Below are positions 1 to 11,548 of a stretch of 64,000 nt of DNA, one piece after another; position 1 is the first letter of the stretch, and the number at the start of each line of letters is the position of its first letter. Location of the stretch: positions 124,001 through 188,000 of the forward strand of contig CM073197.1 of NCBI GenBank assembly GCA_037042915.1. Direction: 5' to 3'. A program made the position numbers and the translations under genes. This DNA is from Auricularia sp. M13 (taxonomy: Eukaryota; Basidiomycota; Agaricomycetes; Auriculariales; Auriculariaceae). The notes beneath the pieces were generated by a model that did no database searches, was not told the DNA's origin, and saw nothing but the letters and a program-made list of their open reading frames with translations.

Positions 1-100
1 GTCCGAGTCGGTCAGCAGCATGCTCGCCGTGCTCGAAGGCAGCACGCCGGCGGAGTCGGGCAAGTTCGTCAGCCATCACGGCGATCGCAACTGGCTGTAA
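1..100 (+). CDS. Short-chain dehydrogenase, C-terminal end only (cut by window edge)
   Basis: Codons in frame 2 run from the window edge to TAA at 98-100 and encode the last 32 residues of an SDR-like protein, ending HHGDRNWL. The same ending, with a few substitutions, closes the complete SDR gene on the minus strand at 10438-11548, so this is a paralogue. Only the C-terminus is visible; the Rossmann core and active site lie outside the window. It forms the left arm of an inverted duplication that also includes the downstream F-box remnant. Whether the rest of this copy is intact cannot be seen. Confidence 0.7.
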   Translation, partial: SESVSSMLAVLEGSTPAESGKFVSHHGDRNWL

Positions 101-375
101 CTATGTACTCTTACTTGAACTTGCCTCTAAATCGAAGCTTCTGAACTGTGTTGCCTAGCTTCAAGTTGGAAGATGTAGCCGGACCAGGAAGTCGCTTTCG
201 CTTTGAGAAAGTATTGACGCCAAATTTAACCTTCGAATAGCCCTTGGATCGATCATGAGCTTTCGATAGGTAGGTAGGTAGAGCTTGATGAGCGCACCAA
301 AGTGCTTTGTATCCGGCGGCAGACGGCGCTGAGGCGCTGCGCACCGCTCTTCACTTCCTAAAACCATCATCTCTG

Positions 376-798
376 ACACCGTTCTGCTCCCGTTGACGTT
401 GAGCTTCATTCAAAAAACTTACATTTGTCGTTGTGAGAAGGTTGCAAAGCTGGTTGACAATTCCCTTTTGATCTCGTCGGACTTCGCGCCGTAGCGCTCT
501 TCCTCTTCCTATCATCGCGCCCCCTGCGCTCCACATTGTTCCGTTTCCCTTGCTATCCCGCGTGGTACTTGCAGCTATGGTTACCTACGGGGGTGAGCCG
601 CTCGGGGACGCGAATGTGGCCCTCGACGACGTGCGGCTCCCGGCATTGGTCGCCGCGGCCGTCCAGCTCCTACACGCTATTGTCAACGTAGAGGGGCAGA
701 CAGTCCATGTGCAGATAGAACCAAAGGTTATGGACGTGGAGGAGGTGCGGGAGCTTATTGAGAGAGAAGGAAGCAGGAGGTGGCAAGTATCAGCCTGA
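376..798 (+). pseudogene. F-box protein remnant (left arm of inverted duplication)
   Basis: The DNA at about 240-390 matches the complement of 10165-10300, which holds the 5' end of an F-box gene. At the position of the F-box start codon (about 375) the left copy has lost the ATG and the LPDGLLCDIL-type F-box motif. An open stretch at 550-798 encodes a tail (VEEVRELIEREGSRRWQV) that resembles the C-terminus of the intact F-box protein at 15535-16917 (MEEIRELLDSDEGGRWKL). The middle of the gene is missing. I read this as a deleted pseudogene; a small residual protein is unlikely. Confidence 0.55.
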
Positions 799-800
799 CT

Positions 801-1801
801 CTGGATTTGATTACTTCTTCTAGTCGGGAGGTCCGCACTAGTGACATCGCAAACGCAAAAGTGAACGCATATAGACCAAGGTAAAAGCTCCCCGCCAGAG
901 CTCTGCACGACGTCGACCAGTAGTCCAATAATGCGCGAAAGAACGCGGCGACGAGTTTGAGGATGGCTTGGGCGGCCTTATCATCTTGATGGTCACGGGA
1001 AAATGAAGTGCGAGCTGAAGTTACCGGAACATGAAAAGCAGTACTAGATGGCGTCGTTGGAAGAGTCAGTGCGAGGTGCAGAGTTGTCAGGGAAGGCAGC
1101 GCAAATAATCACGGCTGGAAATGAAGAGCGAGAAAAGGTCGCCCAAGCTCAATCTGAAAAAGCAGTGCGCGAAAAGTAGCAGCCAGAGAATGCAGCAGTC
1201 GACGAGTGCAGGCCACCATTCCATGCGCAGCTGCCAGTATAGAATGCTCGGTGGCCAGATAGCGCTGGAAGGGGAACCGAGAACGCGTACACGTAGGAGA
1301 ACAGAATCAGCGGCGCCGATGGCCGAAGAAGCCAGCAGTTCTAGGCGGACTCAGACAGCAGCTTCGCAACGTGAGGTGGCGTTGCATGAGCACTGGCTCT
1401 GACAGTCAAGCGGGCAAGAGGGCGCCGAGAAGGAACATTGAAGACGGGAACTTTGATAACAGCCGGTAGGCGCGCAGAATCAGCTGCAGACACCCAGAAC
1501 ATGACCGCAAGCACAACGCCACACGATACTGTACTTAGCACATGCGCCAAACTCCAAACAATCACACCTCAATCGATTTCCATTCATTCCAAAACGGCAA
1601 GACAGCGCGACACAGAGACGAGGACTCAATAATAATACAGGATATACAAAGCGCTGTAGCAACATGACATCGACTACCCTATGTTCTGTACAAGTACGTT
1701 AGCAAGTACGCACATCCAAGAAGATCGACAGCTTCAGACAGTCCCACCAGCCGCGCGGCATCATATCGCAGTAGCAGCGGCAGGCAGCACGCAGCAGAAA
1801 G
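801..1801. other. Intergenic, no gene recognised
   Basis: Purine-rich spacer between the F-box remnant and the 3' end of the zinc-finger gene. Short ORFs on both strands look random. It probably holds the 3' UTR of the minus-strand gene ending at 1802. Confidence 0.4.
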
Positions 1802-4800
1802 CTACGTCGCCTCCTGCAGCGCCCAAATATCCGCGACGGCGCGCGCGAAGACATCAGGCTGGCCAAACAGCAGCGCGGCGTCCGCGGGCGGCGTCATCTC
1901 GCCCTGCACGCCGAGCCAGACCTCCGCGCCCGCCTCCGGCGCGGTATCGTCGTCCGGCACGAACACCGGCTCGGGCACGAACACCGGCTCGAGCTCCTCC
2001 TCGGGCGGCGGCGGCGAGTACGCATACGCGACGCCGTACGACGACAGCGCGAGCTTCCTGCTGTTCTTCCCCTTGCCGTTCCCCTTGCCTTTGCCCTTGC
2101 CTTTGCCTTTGCCTTTGCCCTTGCCCAGACCAGGCCCAACACCGCGCGGCGGGCCCATCTTGGGCGTCTTGGCGTTCGCGACGGGCTGGCGCGGCGTGAA
2201 GTCCGAGTCGTCCGAGTCGTCGAGCACGACGACCGTGCCCGGCGCCGCGGCCGGCGTGCCGTACATCCGCGCCTTTTTGAGCCGGCGCGCGAGCCCAAAG
2301 TCGTCTGCGTCGGTGTCGTCCTCGAGATCTGCACCGGCCAGGGCGAGGTAGTCGGGCTTTGCTCGCGCGCGCTTCTTTGGTGCAGAGGGAGGAGGGGGAG
2401 GGGCAGGCGCGGGCACGAAGACGAGCGGGATGCCGACGAAGCGGCGCGGGTTGCACGGCACGAACGGCTTGCGCACGAAGGAGCTCGCGTCGAAATCGGA
2501 GTCGGGGTAGCGCTGCACGACGGGCGAGACGGGCGCCGTGGTCGAGGAGCCCTCCGACGTGTGCGTGTGCGTGAGTGCTGGAGTAGGCTCGTCGGTCTGC
2601 GGCGCAGCAGGGCGTCAGTAGAAGAAAACAACGGGCAGGAAAAGGAAGCAAAGGACGCACCTTATCATCCTCATCATCACCTTGCGCGCCCAGGAACGCC
2701 GCTAACTCGTCCTTGAGCGTCTTGCTGGGCGTCTGCGACTTGGCCTGGAGAACCCGCGTTGGCGATGGACCATGGCGCTTCGAAGGAGGCACCAGCGACG
2801 GAACATCGCACTTCGTCGACCGCGTCGGCGATGGGACAACGTGCTTTGGCTGCGAAGAACCGCTGGGCTTCTGCCCTTGCGGCGGCGAGCCATGGCGTTT
2901 TGCTGCGCGCGTCGGCGAGACACCATGTTGACCATGCGCCCGCGCCGACGGCGGCCCATCATCCTTGAGCGCCCGCACCGACGACGACCCAATGCGCTTC
3001 GACACCGGCGACGGCTCGCGCGACGACGACGACGACGACGACAGCGTCGACGCGCGCGTAATGTCGAAATCCACGTCCAAGTAGTCCGTCGGCTGCCGGG
3101 ACGCATAGGCGGACGCGAAGGCCGCGGCGAGTGCGCCTGCTGCGGTGGTCGGCTGGTCGACGGCGGCGGTGCGGGTGGACGAAGAACGTGTAGAGGAGGA
3201 GGTAGCCGCGGGACGCGTGGAGGACGAGGTAGAAGGGCGCGCAGCGGCAGAGGCATCCGACGAGCGGCCAGGGGTAGACGACGCGCCGCCGCCGTACGCA
3301 GCGCGCATAGCGTCCGCAAGCGCACTTGCGCCCGACGAGGGCACAGACGTAGCACCGCGCGATGGCTGGGACGCGCCAGAACCAGAGGGCCGGGATGACG
3401 AAGCAGCGCCACTGCCGTACGCAGCGCGCATAGCCTCCGCCAGCGCGCCCGCCGCCGACGTCGACGCAACCGCCTCAGTTGCGCGGGACGAGGATGACGA
3501 GGCAGCCGTGTCCTGCTGCGTCCGTCTGTCGAGGGTAGGCCGCGGCGTCGGCAGGCCCTGCACGACATTGGGCGCAGCTGAGTCCGTGCGCGCGGTGATC
3601 TTGGACCGCGACCGCGGCGTGTCCTGCGTCTGCGACTCGACGCCGGGCTCCTTGCGCGCGGTGATCTTCGACCGCGCCGCATCGTCATCCACGACCGCCT
3701 CCTCCACGCGCGCACGCTTGCGCCCAAGCGGCACGAGCTCCTGCGCCTGCACGCTGCGCCGCACGTCCTCCAGCCGCCGCCCATCGCCCACCTCCCCGGC
3801 AGCGCTGTCTTCAGCGAGCTCATCGCGTTTACGCTTCGTCGTCGTGAGGGTCTTCAGCTTGGGTATGAACATCGCCAGCGCGGCCTTGGCGCCTGCGGGC
3901 GGCGGGGCCACTGCGGGAGGGCGGTGTGCGTCGACTGTAGATGGACGGCGGGCGTCGGAAGAGTTCGCGGACTGAGCCGAAGATGGCGCAGACGTTAAGC
4001 CAGACGGCTGCACCGCGACAATGGGCGACGGGTCCGCCGCGACAATGGGCGACGGGTACGCCGGGTCGGCGCTCCCCTCCGCATGCGCATCCTCGTCGAC
4101 GAGCCCAAGATCAGTCTCGACGCGCAGCGCGTCCGAGAATGACGAGCCGGATTCGGGGAACGACGAGGACTCTGAGCGGCGCGGCGGCGCGGGCGCGAGC
4201 GGGCCCCTCGCCATCGTTGCGGGGTGCGGCATCTCAGCACGCGGAGCCGCACGCGGCGTCGTGGATGCTGGTGCGGCGCGCGGCGTCTTCGACTGGGGCG
4301 TTGGAGACGGCGAGGACTTCGCAGTCGCCGGGAACGACAGCGGCGACTCGACGAGAGGGGGCGCGGGTGCGGGCGTGAGCAGGCCCGAGTCGCCGTCGAA
4401 CAGCGAGTCGGCGTCGAACAGCGAGTCCGGGGCGTCGTCCTCTTTGTCGTCTTCGTCGTCGATGGTTAGGTCTACAGCCCAGGCGAGGCGTCAGAACGGC
4501 CGAATAGGTAGAGGTGGGTGCAGGGACGCACCGATCGTTTCTGCTTGTTGAAGTAGCAGCAGCCGTTCCGGTTTCGAGTGCGCGCCTCGGGGCTGTTCTG
4601 CGCGCGTACGTTCTGCTAAAATGCGCACGCGTCAGCCGATAACGCAGCGCCGATGTAATGCAAATGCAAAGCACGCACCTCGCCGCATCGGCGGCGGCAC
4701 AGCGCCCACGAACCACCTCCTCCGTCCACACCGCACATCCTCCGCGCGCGACGCACGCTCGCCCGCCCACGCGCGCGCGAACTCCTCCCTGGCTGCAGGC

Positions 4801-5783
4801 GTGGCGTCAATCGTCCACCGCCCCTTGCTACTCCCGCTCCCCTTCTCCACATTCGCATCCATCTCATCATCCATCTCATCCTCCTGCTTCCGCCCACCGC
4901 CCACCTCCCGCTCCCGCTTCGCCAGCTTAACAGCATACAACGACCTGCGCTCGATCAAATGCGCAGCGCCCTCGACCAGCAGGCCCTCTTGCTCCAGCCA
5001 CTCTCTCGGACAGAGCCCCGCGGGGTTCTTCGAGTTGCGCGCGCTGCTATTTCGAGCGAGGGAGGTGAGGAAGGCCTTGTGCGCGCCGAGCCCGACGCGG
5101 TCGAGGCAGAGCGAGCACGAGCAGATGCCGCGGCAGTGCGGGCAGCCGGTTATGTGGATGTCGTCTTGCGTCCATTTGTATCTGTAGGAAGGACGGCGCG
5201 TCAGCGATGGCATGGCAAGGCGCGAGTGAGGATAGAGCGGGAGTGTGGGCTCAGCAGGGCGCGATAGAGGTGTGTATGGCGCGCGAGGAGCCTGTGGCCA
5301 GCATCGCGAACCGCGTGGCGCAGACGACAGCGTACAGCCTGTGAGCAGATGCGCGCTGCGCATGGCAAGATGGAGACGACGAGGATGCAGGAGTGCTAGG
5401 GGCAGGACGAAAACGGAGCAAGTGGCGAGTCCGATGGCGCCGAGCAACCAGACGAAACAACACGCAACCAGCACGCACCTTTTACTTAAGCAAGCCGTGC
5501 AGTACGCCTGTACGCAGTCCCTGCGTCCGCACACGAAGCGCGGGTGCATGTTCTTGGAGTTGCGGCACTGGTGGCAGCACTTGTCGACCTCGACCGGGCT
5601 GCTGCGCACGCGCTTCGTCGGCCGCTCTTCGAGCCATCCCTGCGGGAGGCGCGGCAGGAGGACGCAGTCGAGGACCCGGCGCGACGACGACGCTTGCGGC
5701 TGGGCGGGCGAGCGCGGCGCGGGCGGGGTGAGGATCATGTCCGGCGTCGGCGTCTCGGGGTACGCGATTCTGAGGTACTCCAT
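1802..5783 (-). CDS. zf-4CXXC_R1 (CDCA7-like) zinc-finger nuclear protein, four exons
   Basis: Exons read 5783-5479, 5181-4679, 4471-2661 and 2596-1802. Lengths sum to 1138 codons (1137 residues) with every junction in frame and GTGCGT donors. Exon 1 carries CHQCRNSKNMHPRFVC and CTACLSKR, and exon 2 opens with CPHCRGICSCSLCLDR. Together they give the cysteine pattern of the zinc-finger domain of monoamine-oxidase A repressor R1/CDCA7 (PF10497), which in animals and plants reads DNA methylation context and recruits HELLS/DDM1-type remodellers. A chromatin role here is inferred from the family. The rest is disordered: acidic stretches, three copies of an A-L-A-x-A-[MF] module (about residues 480-610), basic motifs and a (GK)n tract near the C-terminus. 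Introns 1 and 2 are long (297 and 207 nt), so small extra exons cannot be excluded. Confidence 0.8.
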
Positions 5784-7670
5784 CGTTCGTCGTTCGTTCT
5801 TGTTTGGGTGTTCGTTTGTTGGGTGGTGGTATGCAAGAAAGCTATGAACTCTGGGCGCGGGTCAGGACGCGCGCGGGGTGTGGGCGGTATCACCACGCGC
5901 ACCGGTGTATCGCGTACAGCGTCAAGCAAAATAGTCAAATAACAGGGTGGTCACAAAGCGCGCTGCGTGTCATTGAGCATCGGGCGCACGGCCAGCGCGT
6001 GTGCGGGCGCGCACCTGGGTGCGCGATATCCGGGTGGTGTAGCCGGGTGTTCTTGGAATGGATGGCGCGCCCTGTTGGTGGCGGGCTCGGTTGCTTGGTG
6101 TTTTGACTTGAACGCAGCGCGGCGCTGTCGCTGGATGTCGGCGCGACGGTGGCGGGCGCGGAGTGTGTGTGGATGATCCCAAGTCAAGGTGTCGGGACCG
6201 GTCAGGCTTTTGCCGCCCCGCGACAGCGGCAATCCCGCCCCGACCCCCGGCTCCGCGGACGCTCGCCATCCCGCCTCTTTCTTCCTTTCTACTTTTTAAT
6301 TTCATTTCCGCCTCTGCCTCGCTGCTCGCTCACAATCTTGTGCTGTACCGAGCCTGCGCTACCGCGTCCGCCGTAGACTAGCCGCTATGCGGTGGAATTA
6401 CAAGGCTCATCGTCGAGACTCTGTCGTCTGCCCCGTGAGCGCCGGACACTTTCGTCGCCGCCGTCCTGTTAGCCCGCCATCGGACAGGTATGGGCTCTTC
6501 AAAGCCGCTCTCAACCATCCTTCCATGATACCACGCGTGCGAACCAAGCAGCTGCACGCGTCAAGACTCAACTATGCATTTACACTGATACAGACCGCCC
6601 TTCCTGGCCCCTTCTCACAGCTCGTCCTTGCCTCGCTATGTACGTCTTACAGATGCGCCAGACAGCAGACAGTCTACGCTCTACCGTGTCGCTCATTTCC
6701 ATCTCTTCTAAGTAAGTACCCCACATCTCGACTTTGTGCGGTCCAGCACTTTGAGTCCTATGCGACAGTGCTCCGCTACGATTCGGCGCGCAGCATCGCA
6801 GTTCCCGTCGTGTGTTCGTCTTTCCAGGGGTGCGCGGATGCGTCTTGCTCTTCGCCGACCAGCCTTGCCCGGTCGCGCTATAGCCGCGTCACACGGCTCG
6901 CACTGGACGGTACCGCTTTTCCTATCCTCCGACAGACCTCATGCCGATTTCGGTCTCTAGAACTCTGGACATACTAACAAGTGCTACCGGGACCGCTGCT
7001 TGCGCCGACTACGGCATCTTCCCCTAGCCTGCCTGCTGGCACCCACGGTCTCCGCCGCTTGACACTCGTGCGTTCCTACGAATCCGATGTACACCCGCGC
7101 TCCGAGTCCCGAGTCCCGAGCGACGACATCCCCCCGCGCCTCTTCCCAATTCCCTCTGTCGCTGCTTCCCATCGACACCAACGGATTCGAACGTAAAGTC
7201 TACGAAGAATTCTAGCGCGCTCCGAGTCCCATGTCGCCTTTCCCGCGCTCCCGGCCCTGTATAGAGTATGTACATATACTAGCGCGCGGACGTCCTGAGA
7301 GTCACTTAGCGTATTCCACTCGCCACTTGCCAGCGGATGTCCGCGTCACTTTGATTTGAATTATTCCCTCCTGATCAGGCTGCGCAGGGCCCGGGAACAC
7401 ACTCTTACAGCATCTCCGAACAGATAGAACCACTCGTCCGAGTCGAGCTCCACGTCATGTTTAAGTTACCGACGTGCCACAGTGCAGCTGCTTCGCCCGT
7501 TCGCCCGCGCGCAGTACTCATCTTCCCGCTCCATTCTTCCTGCCACGCTGCAATGCTCGGCCTGGATACCGACACCGACTCCCGCGCTGCCAGTGCTCGT
7601 CTTGGTTACTCACTCCAGAGCTGTTCAGTTCAGTTCAGAGCTCCGAGTCAATCCCTCCTGCACTGTGCCA

Positions 7671-7772
7671 CTCGTCCCTGCTCGCTCCGCTGCGCGATGC
7701 TCGTCCGAATCCCTGCTCACTCCGCTCCGCGATGCCCGTCCCTGCTCACTCCGCTCCGCGATGCTCGTCCCA
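7671..7772. repeat. Tandem repeat, about 29-35 bp units, 3+ copies
   Basis: Units starting near 7671, 7700, 7735 and 7764 share CTCGTCC...CTGCTC(A/G)CTCCGCT and end GCGATG. Visible divergence between copies is a few bases plus a 6-bp insertion in the second. Confidence 0.75.
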
Positions 7773-7822
7773 GTGGGCTCCTCATCCTCACGCGCCGCTC
7801 ACTCTCCGTCCTCTTCCTGGCC

Positions 7823-7917
7823 ACCCACTCGCGCACTGTGCTCTCTCCGGCCAAGCGACCCACTCGCGCACTGTGCTCTCTCCGGCCAAGCGACCCACCC
7901 TCGTACTGTGTCTCAGC
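7823..7917. repeat. Tandem repeat, 35-bp unit, two exact copies and one decayed
   Basis: A 35-bp unit beginning ACCCACTCGCGCACTGTG occurs at 7823-7857 and 7858-7892, with a degenerate third copy from 7893. Confidence 0.8.
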
Positions 7918-9285
7918 AACTCACCTTCGCGCCGTTCTCCTCGCGCCCGTTATGGCTCCTCATCATTACCCGGATTGTGCCCGCCACCGCCCACTCCCGC
8001 GCTGATCGGCCCAGCTTCCCATTGACATTGACGCCAGACAACCAGTGCCTCGAATCTCTCACCCTAATTACCGTATTCCCACTGTGACGGTCGACTGCAT
8101 CCGAGTCTGCCTTTTCGTTTACCGACTCAGACTGCATCTCGCTCTGCACTTGTCGCTCACGACTGCATATGACGCGTCTCCCTGCGCCGGCTCACGTGAG
8201 ATATGGGCGCCCACCGCGGCAACCCCAAGCTCGACGCGACGCACGCGGGGTAATGTATGTAATCTTGCGCACCGCGGGGAACCTGCCGCTCGCAATGTGA
8301 TCCTCAAACATCTGGACGTACTCCGGGACGACTTCCACGCCTGCCCCGGGCGGGTACCCGTATGCGGTAAACTGATCTGCAAGCCCATTCCAGAGGGCCA
8401 TAGGGAACACACGTCGCGTATCGTTTCGTGCGCTCGGTGTATCTCGCCGAGCCGCAACCACTGGCCAGAGCAGGCCGAAGGAAAGTACGCCGGTCCGTAC
8501 TGTTCTTAATAGTATCCGCAGATGCTCTGCATCGTCGCGGAGCATGATCGAGAGAGCGTCCATTACAAACTCTGTAATGGGGCCCATGCTGCGGAGAAGA
8601 GGCTCGAGAACCGGAATTATATCACGTGGAATGGTCAGAAGCGAACGAAACTTTAATCGCTAGCAGCACGGTGCCGGGGTGTACAATGTGGTCCAGAACT
8701 TTGACGGTAGACACAGCTCCAAGTTGTCGAGATGAACCAGGGGTGAAATTTGCCAGCGAGCTGCTAGCTCGTTGTGTTGCACTTAAGTCTCCTCGCTGTG
8801 CAGCGTTGAGTGCAAGACGTTCACGCAACGCGCGGGAACCGCGTAAAAATCGCCATGCTTGACGCCAGGGCATGAACAGTCAGGTCGAACTTCCTCGAGA
8901 TCCCGCGACAGAAGACCCGCGAACCCGACCAAGTCGAGCACGCGCAAAGCCGGAGCGTTCAGGCATATGCACGTCAAGGGCCAGTCAATAGTTCTCTCCG
9001 CGCGCGCGCAGCGTATGGGGTACGGGAAAGGCTAGATTGACGATGAGTAGCGCGTCGGTCGGCCCGAAGGTGTTGAGCGGCTCCATTACGTGCATTGCTG
9101 TCTCCAGATCTGCAACCTCAGAGGGTCGGAGGAAAGAGCCTGATACACGATATATAGCGCAGAGCAGGGAGGCCGCAGCGCGGACGAACCAGAGGGATCT
9201 CAGATGATGGCAGTCCTGGCGGGTGGACAAGCGAATGAAGGTCCAGAGCAGCGGGTAGTTGAAGGACCCCCGAAGACCCGTTTAG

Positions 9286-9460
9286 AGGTGACATCCCGGG
9301 CGCGTATAAAATCAATTGAGTTGACTCGCCGAGGTGACATCCTGCGCGTATAAACCAGCCGGCGCCTACCCTGGAGGTGACATCCCCCGCGTATACGGGG
9401 AGGCGGCCCGCAAGGTGACATCCCTCCGCGTATACGCGCATCCGGCGGAGCGATGTCACC
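9286..9460. repeat. AGGTGACATCC...GCGTATA repeat cluster A
   Basis: AGGTGACATCC occurs at 9286, 9332, 9375 and 9413 (spacing 46, 43, 38 bp), each followed within 3-5 bp by GCGTATA, and an inverted ATGTCACC sits at 9453. The first copy continues into DNA that matches the complement of the F-box coding sequence at about 10010-10045, so the unit seems to derive from that exon. Confidence 0.75.
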
Positions 9461-9913
9461 GCGCGACGTGAGAAAGATAGCCATTGCCGAGCTGGACGTG
9501 TCGGGCATATCGCTTCATTTATATCCGTGGGACCGCTGTCCCAGCTATCAAAATACCCTGGTTCTCAGGTCGGATATAGTACTCCTTGACCAAGAACTTG
9601 CCGAGAACCAGATACGAGCCTTGTAAGTTCCACATTCAAGGAAAGGAAGAGGTCTCCATGCACTAGATGCCCAAATACTCGAAATACTGTAATACTTATT
9701 AAGGGACGTGCAGTGCCCGGGAGGGGGTTCAAGGTTGTAGTGTTCATCGGCGGTTGTTGAATGACCCATCGGATTTGCATGTCCCTCATTGTGTCCATCA
9801 TATGCATGGATAACTATCAGGCCTGTTATGGCCCAATTTGACGGCAGGAGCGAGAGAAAAAGCCACTGTACGGCTGCAGGAAGCAATTCAGTCATATTCG
9901 GAGATTGCCGAGG

Positions 9914-10020
9914 CGCGTATAAACTTGTCCTGGCCGAGGTGACATCCGTTTTTTATACGCGTCGGGGCCTATAGACGGGCGTATAAACCGGAAGCAACGG
10001 ACCTCCAAAAGATGTCACCT
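9914..10020. repeat. AGGTGACATCC...GCGTATA repeat cluster B, mixed orientation
   Basis: GCGTATAAA near 9914, AGGTGACATCC at 9937 followed by inverted TATACGC, GCGTATAAA again at 9979-9987, and inverted GATGTCACCT at 10011-10020. The last one is the native F-box codon context (RGDI). With cluster A it flanks about 450 bp in partly inverted arrangement. Confidence 0.7.
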
Positions 10021-10437
10021 CTGAACTGGTCTTCGGGGGTCCTGTAGTTGAGCGCGAAGCGCGGCGGCACTTGCGCTACGGCAAATTTATCGGCAATGCC
10101 AGAGGCAGTGGCAAGACACAGTATGTCGCAGAGCAGGCCGTCAGGGAGCAGAGCGATGGCAGGCATGATGGTTTTGGGAAGAGAAAAGAGGCGCGCACAG
10201 CCCCAGCCCCGGGCGCCGCCGCCGGACGCAAAACACCTTTGGTGTGCCTTATTGAGCAATGGAAAGCTCATGATCGACCAAGGAATATTATTTAGATTCT
10301 GTATCAGTCTTCTCTCAGGGCTCTTGAGAATTCCTGGGAGTCATGTAACATCTTCCAAGCCGACTTTCCGCAGTTCAGTGCTTTCAATTCAGCGGCAAGC
10401 TCAACTTGTAAGAGCACAAGCAGCAACATTTCTATAA

Positions 10438-11548
10438 TTACAGCCAGTTGCGATCGCCGTGGTGGCTGACGAACTTGCCCGAGTCCGCCGGCGTGCTGCG
10501 TTCGAGCACAGCGAGCATGCTGCTGACCGACTCGGACGGCTCGATGGGCCCCTTCCAGTCCGGCGGCGCAAACTTCATGAACTGTCCGACCATCTCCTGG
10601 AGTTTGGCGAGCTCCTCGGGCTTCTCTGCAGCGGCACGAGCAGCGTCAGATCATGACAGTCCGCTGGAGGGAGATACTGTAGCACTAACCCGGCGGCGTG
10701 TTCATGTCGGTCTTGACCATGCCAGGCGAGATCGTGAGGAACGTGAAGCCCTCGTCCTTGTATTTCACTGAGGATGCATTGCGATTAGCCCAATATGCAG
10801 CGGACGGAAGGACAATCGGATGCGCACCAGCATATTTGACATTGACCATCTCAACGCTCGTCTTCGTAATGCAGTACGACGGGTTATACTTATGCCCGCT
10901 CGCGAGGACCAACGCCGTATCGGCGAGTCCCGTGCTCAGCGTGAGCACCTGCTTGAGCGTGCCTTTGCGAAGAAGCGGGAGGAACGCGTTCGTCGGCAGG
11001 ATCGTCCCGAGCACGTTCGTGTCGAACACCTTGCGGAAGTCTTGGATCAAGTCCTCAGGCGTAGGACTGCGCAGCGTTTACGTAAACATGCAGTAAATGC
11101 AGGAACGCCAAAGAACCGGCCAATAAACTAGACAACTCACTATTCGTCGATCGCGTACCACACGAAGTCGCCCAGGATCGCGCCATTATTGATCAGCACG
11201 TCGAGCGTGCCGCCAGTGACTTTCTCCACGGCGTGCGCTGCCGCCTTCCAGTAAGACAGTCAGCAACCATGCAGCTGTATATATGCGACTGCTCACCTTC
11301 AAAGACGTAGGATCCACGATGTCCGCTTTCAGGATGTGGACGTTGGGCTTGCTGGCAAGAGCTTGCAGGCCGGGCGCCTTATCGGGGTTACGCGCAAGCG
11401 CGAAGACAGTATTATCCGGTTTGCTCGAGAGCTGTACAACAAATTCGAGCTGCAAAGGGTGCGGGTGTCAATCAACAACACACAATATTATCACGATTCG
11501 ACTAACTCCGATCCCGCGAGAAGCACCAGCGACAACGTAGGAAGGCAT
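10438..11548 (-). CDS. Short-chain dehydrogenase/reductase (SDR family), six exons
   Basis: Start ATG at 11548. Exon 1 is 11548-11507 and encodes an N-terminal cofactor loop (AGASRGIG). Exon 2 is 11449-11297, exon 3 starts at 11244, and later exons end at TAA 10438-10440. Landmarks are the NNGAI motif (variant of NNAG) after the LDVLIN strand, a serine-bearing strand (LSTGLAD) and the catalytic Y-x3-K as SYCITKTSVEM, then SPGMVKTD. This is the classical SDR order, so an NAD(P)H-dependent oxidoreductase is expected; the substrate is unknown. The GCTG|GTGCGC...CTCAG|TG intron and a final intron before the conserved C-terminal exon restore frame. The C-terminal exon is nearly identical in protein to the fragment at 1-100. 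It lies directly upstream of the F-box pseudogene, the same order as in the left arm. Confidence 0.85.

Larger units (their letters stand above)
5784..8189. other. Intergenic with pyrimidine-rich minisatellites
   Basis: Upstream region of the zinc-finger gene, then about 1.8 kb of C/T-rich DNA on the plus strand with scattered tandem repeats (listed separately). ORFs here of about 200 codons are Ser/Pro/Arg/Leu-rich in all frames, as expected from composition; I see no domain and no convincing start or intron pattern. Confidence 0.4.
8190..10167 (-). pseudogene. F-box protein pseudogene with internal minisatellite (right arm of inverted duplication)
   Basis: From 10167 downwards the minus strand opens with an N-terminal F-box (LLPDGLLCDILCLATASG, then KFAVAQV), aligned by eye to LPDDLLCELFCL...KFAMSQV in the intact gene at 15535-16917. 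The frame decays after EDQFRGDIFW at about 10005. Further decayed blocks in order are 9230-8985 (a LETAMHVMEPLN region matching the intact LEVAETALDTLLILN) and 8977-8783 (APALRVLDL, shared exactly). A less certain block follows at 8587-8192. Stops and frame changes separate them. Between the F-box and the rest lies about 750 bp carrying AGGTGACATCC...GCGTATA repeats. It sits just downstream of the SDR gene, as in the left arm. Confidence 0.65.

Noticed and set aside
1854-4232. Overlapping long open frames of 240-790 codons on both strands
   Set aside because: They are shadows of the GC-rich zinc-finger gene; only the spliced minus-strand frame has consistent splice sites and a domain.
6387-8087. 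Plus-strand frames of 150-200 codons
   Set aside because: All three frames are open because of C/T-rich repeats; composition explains them and no domain or intron pattern appears.
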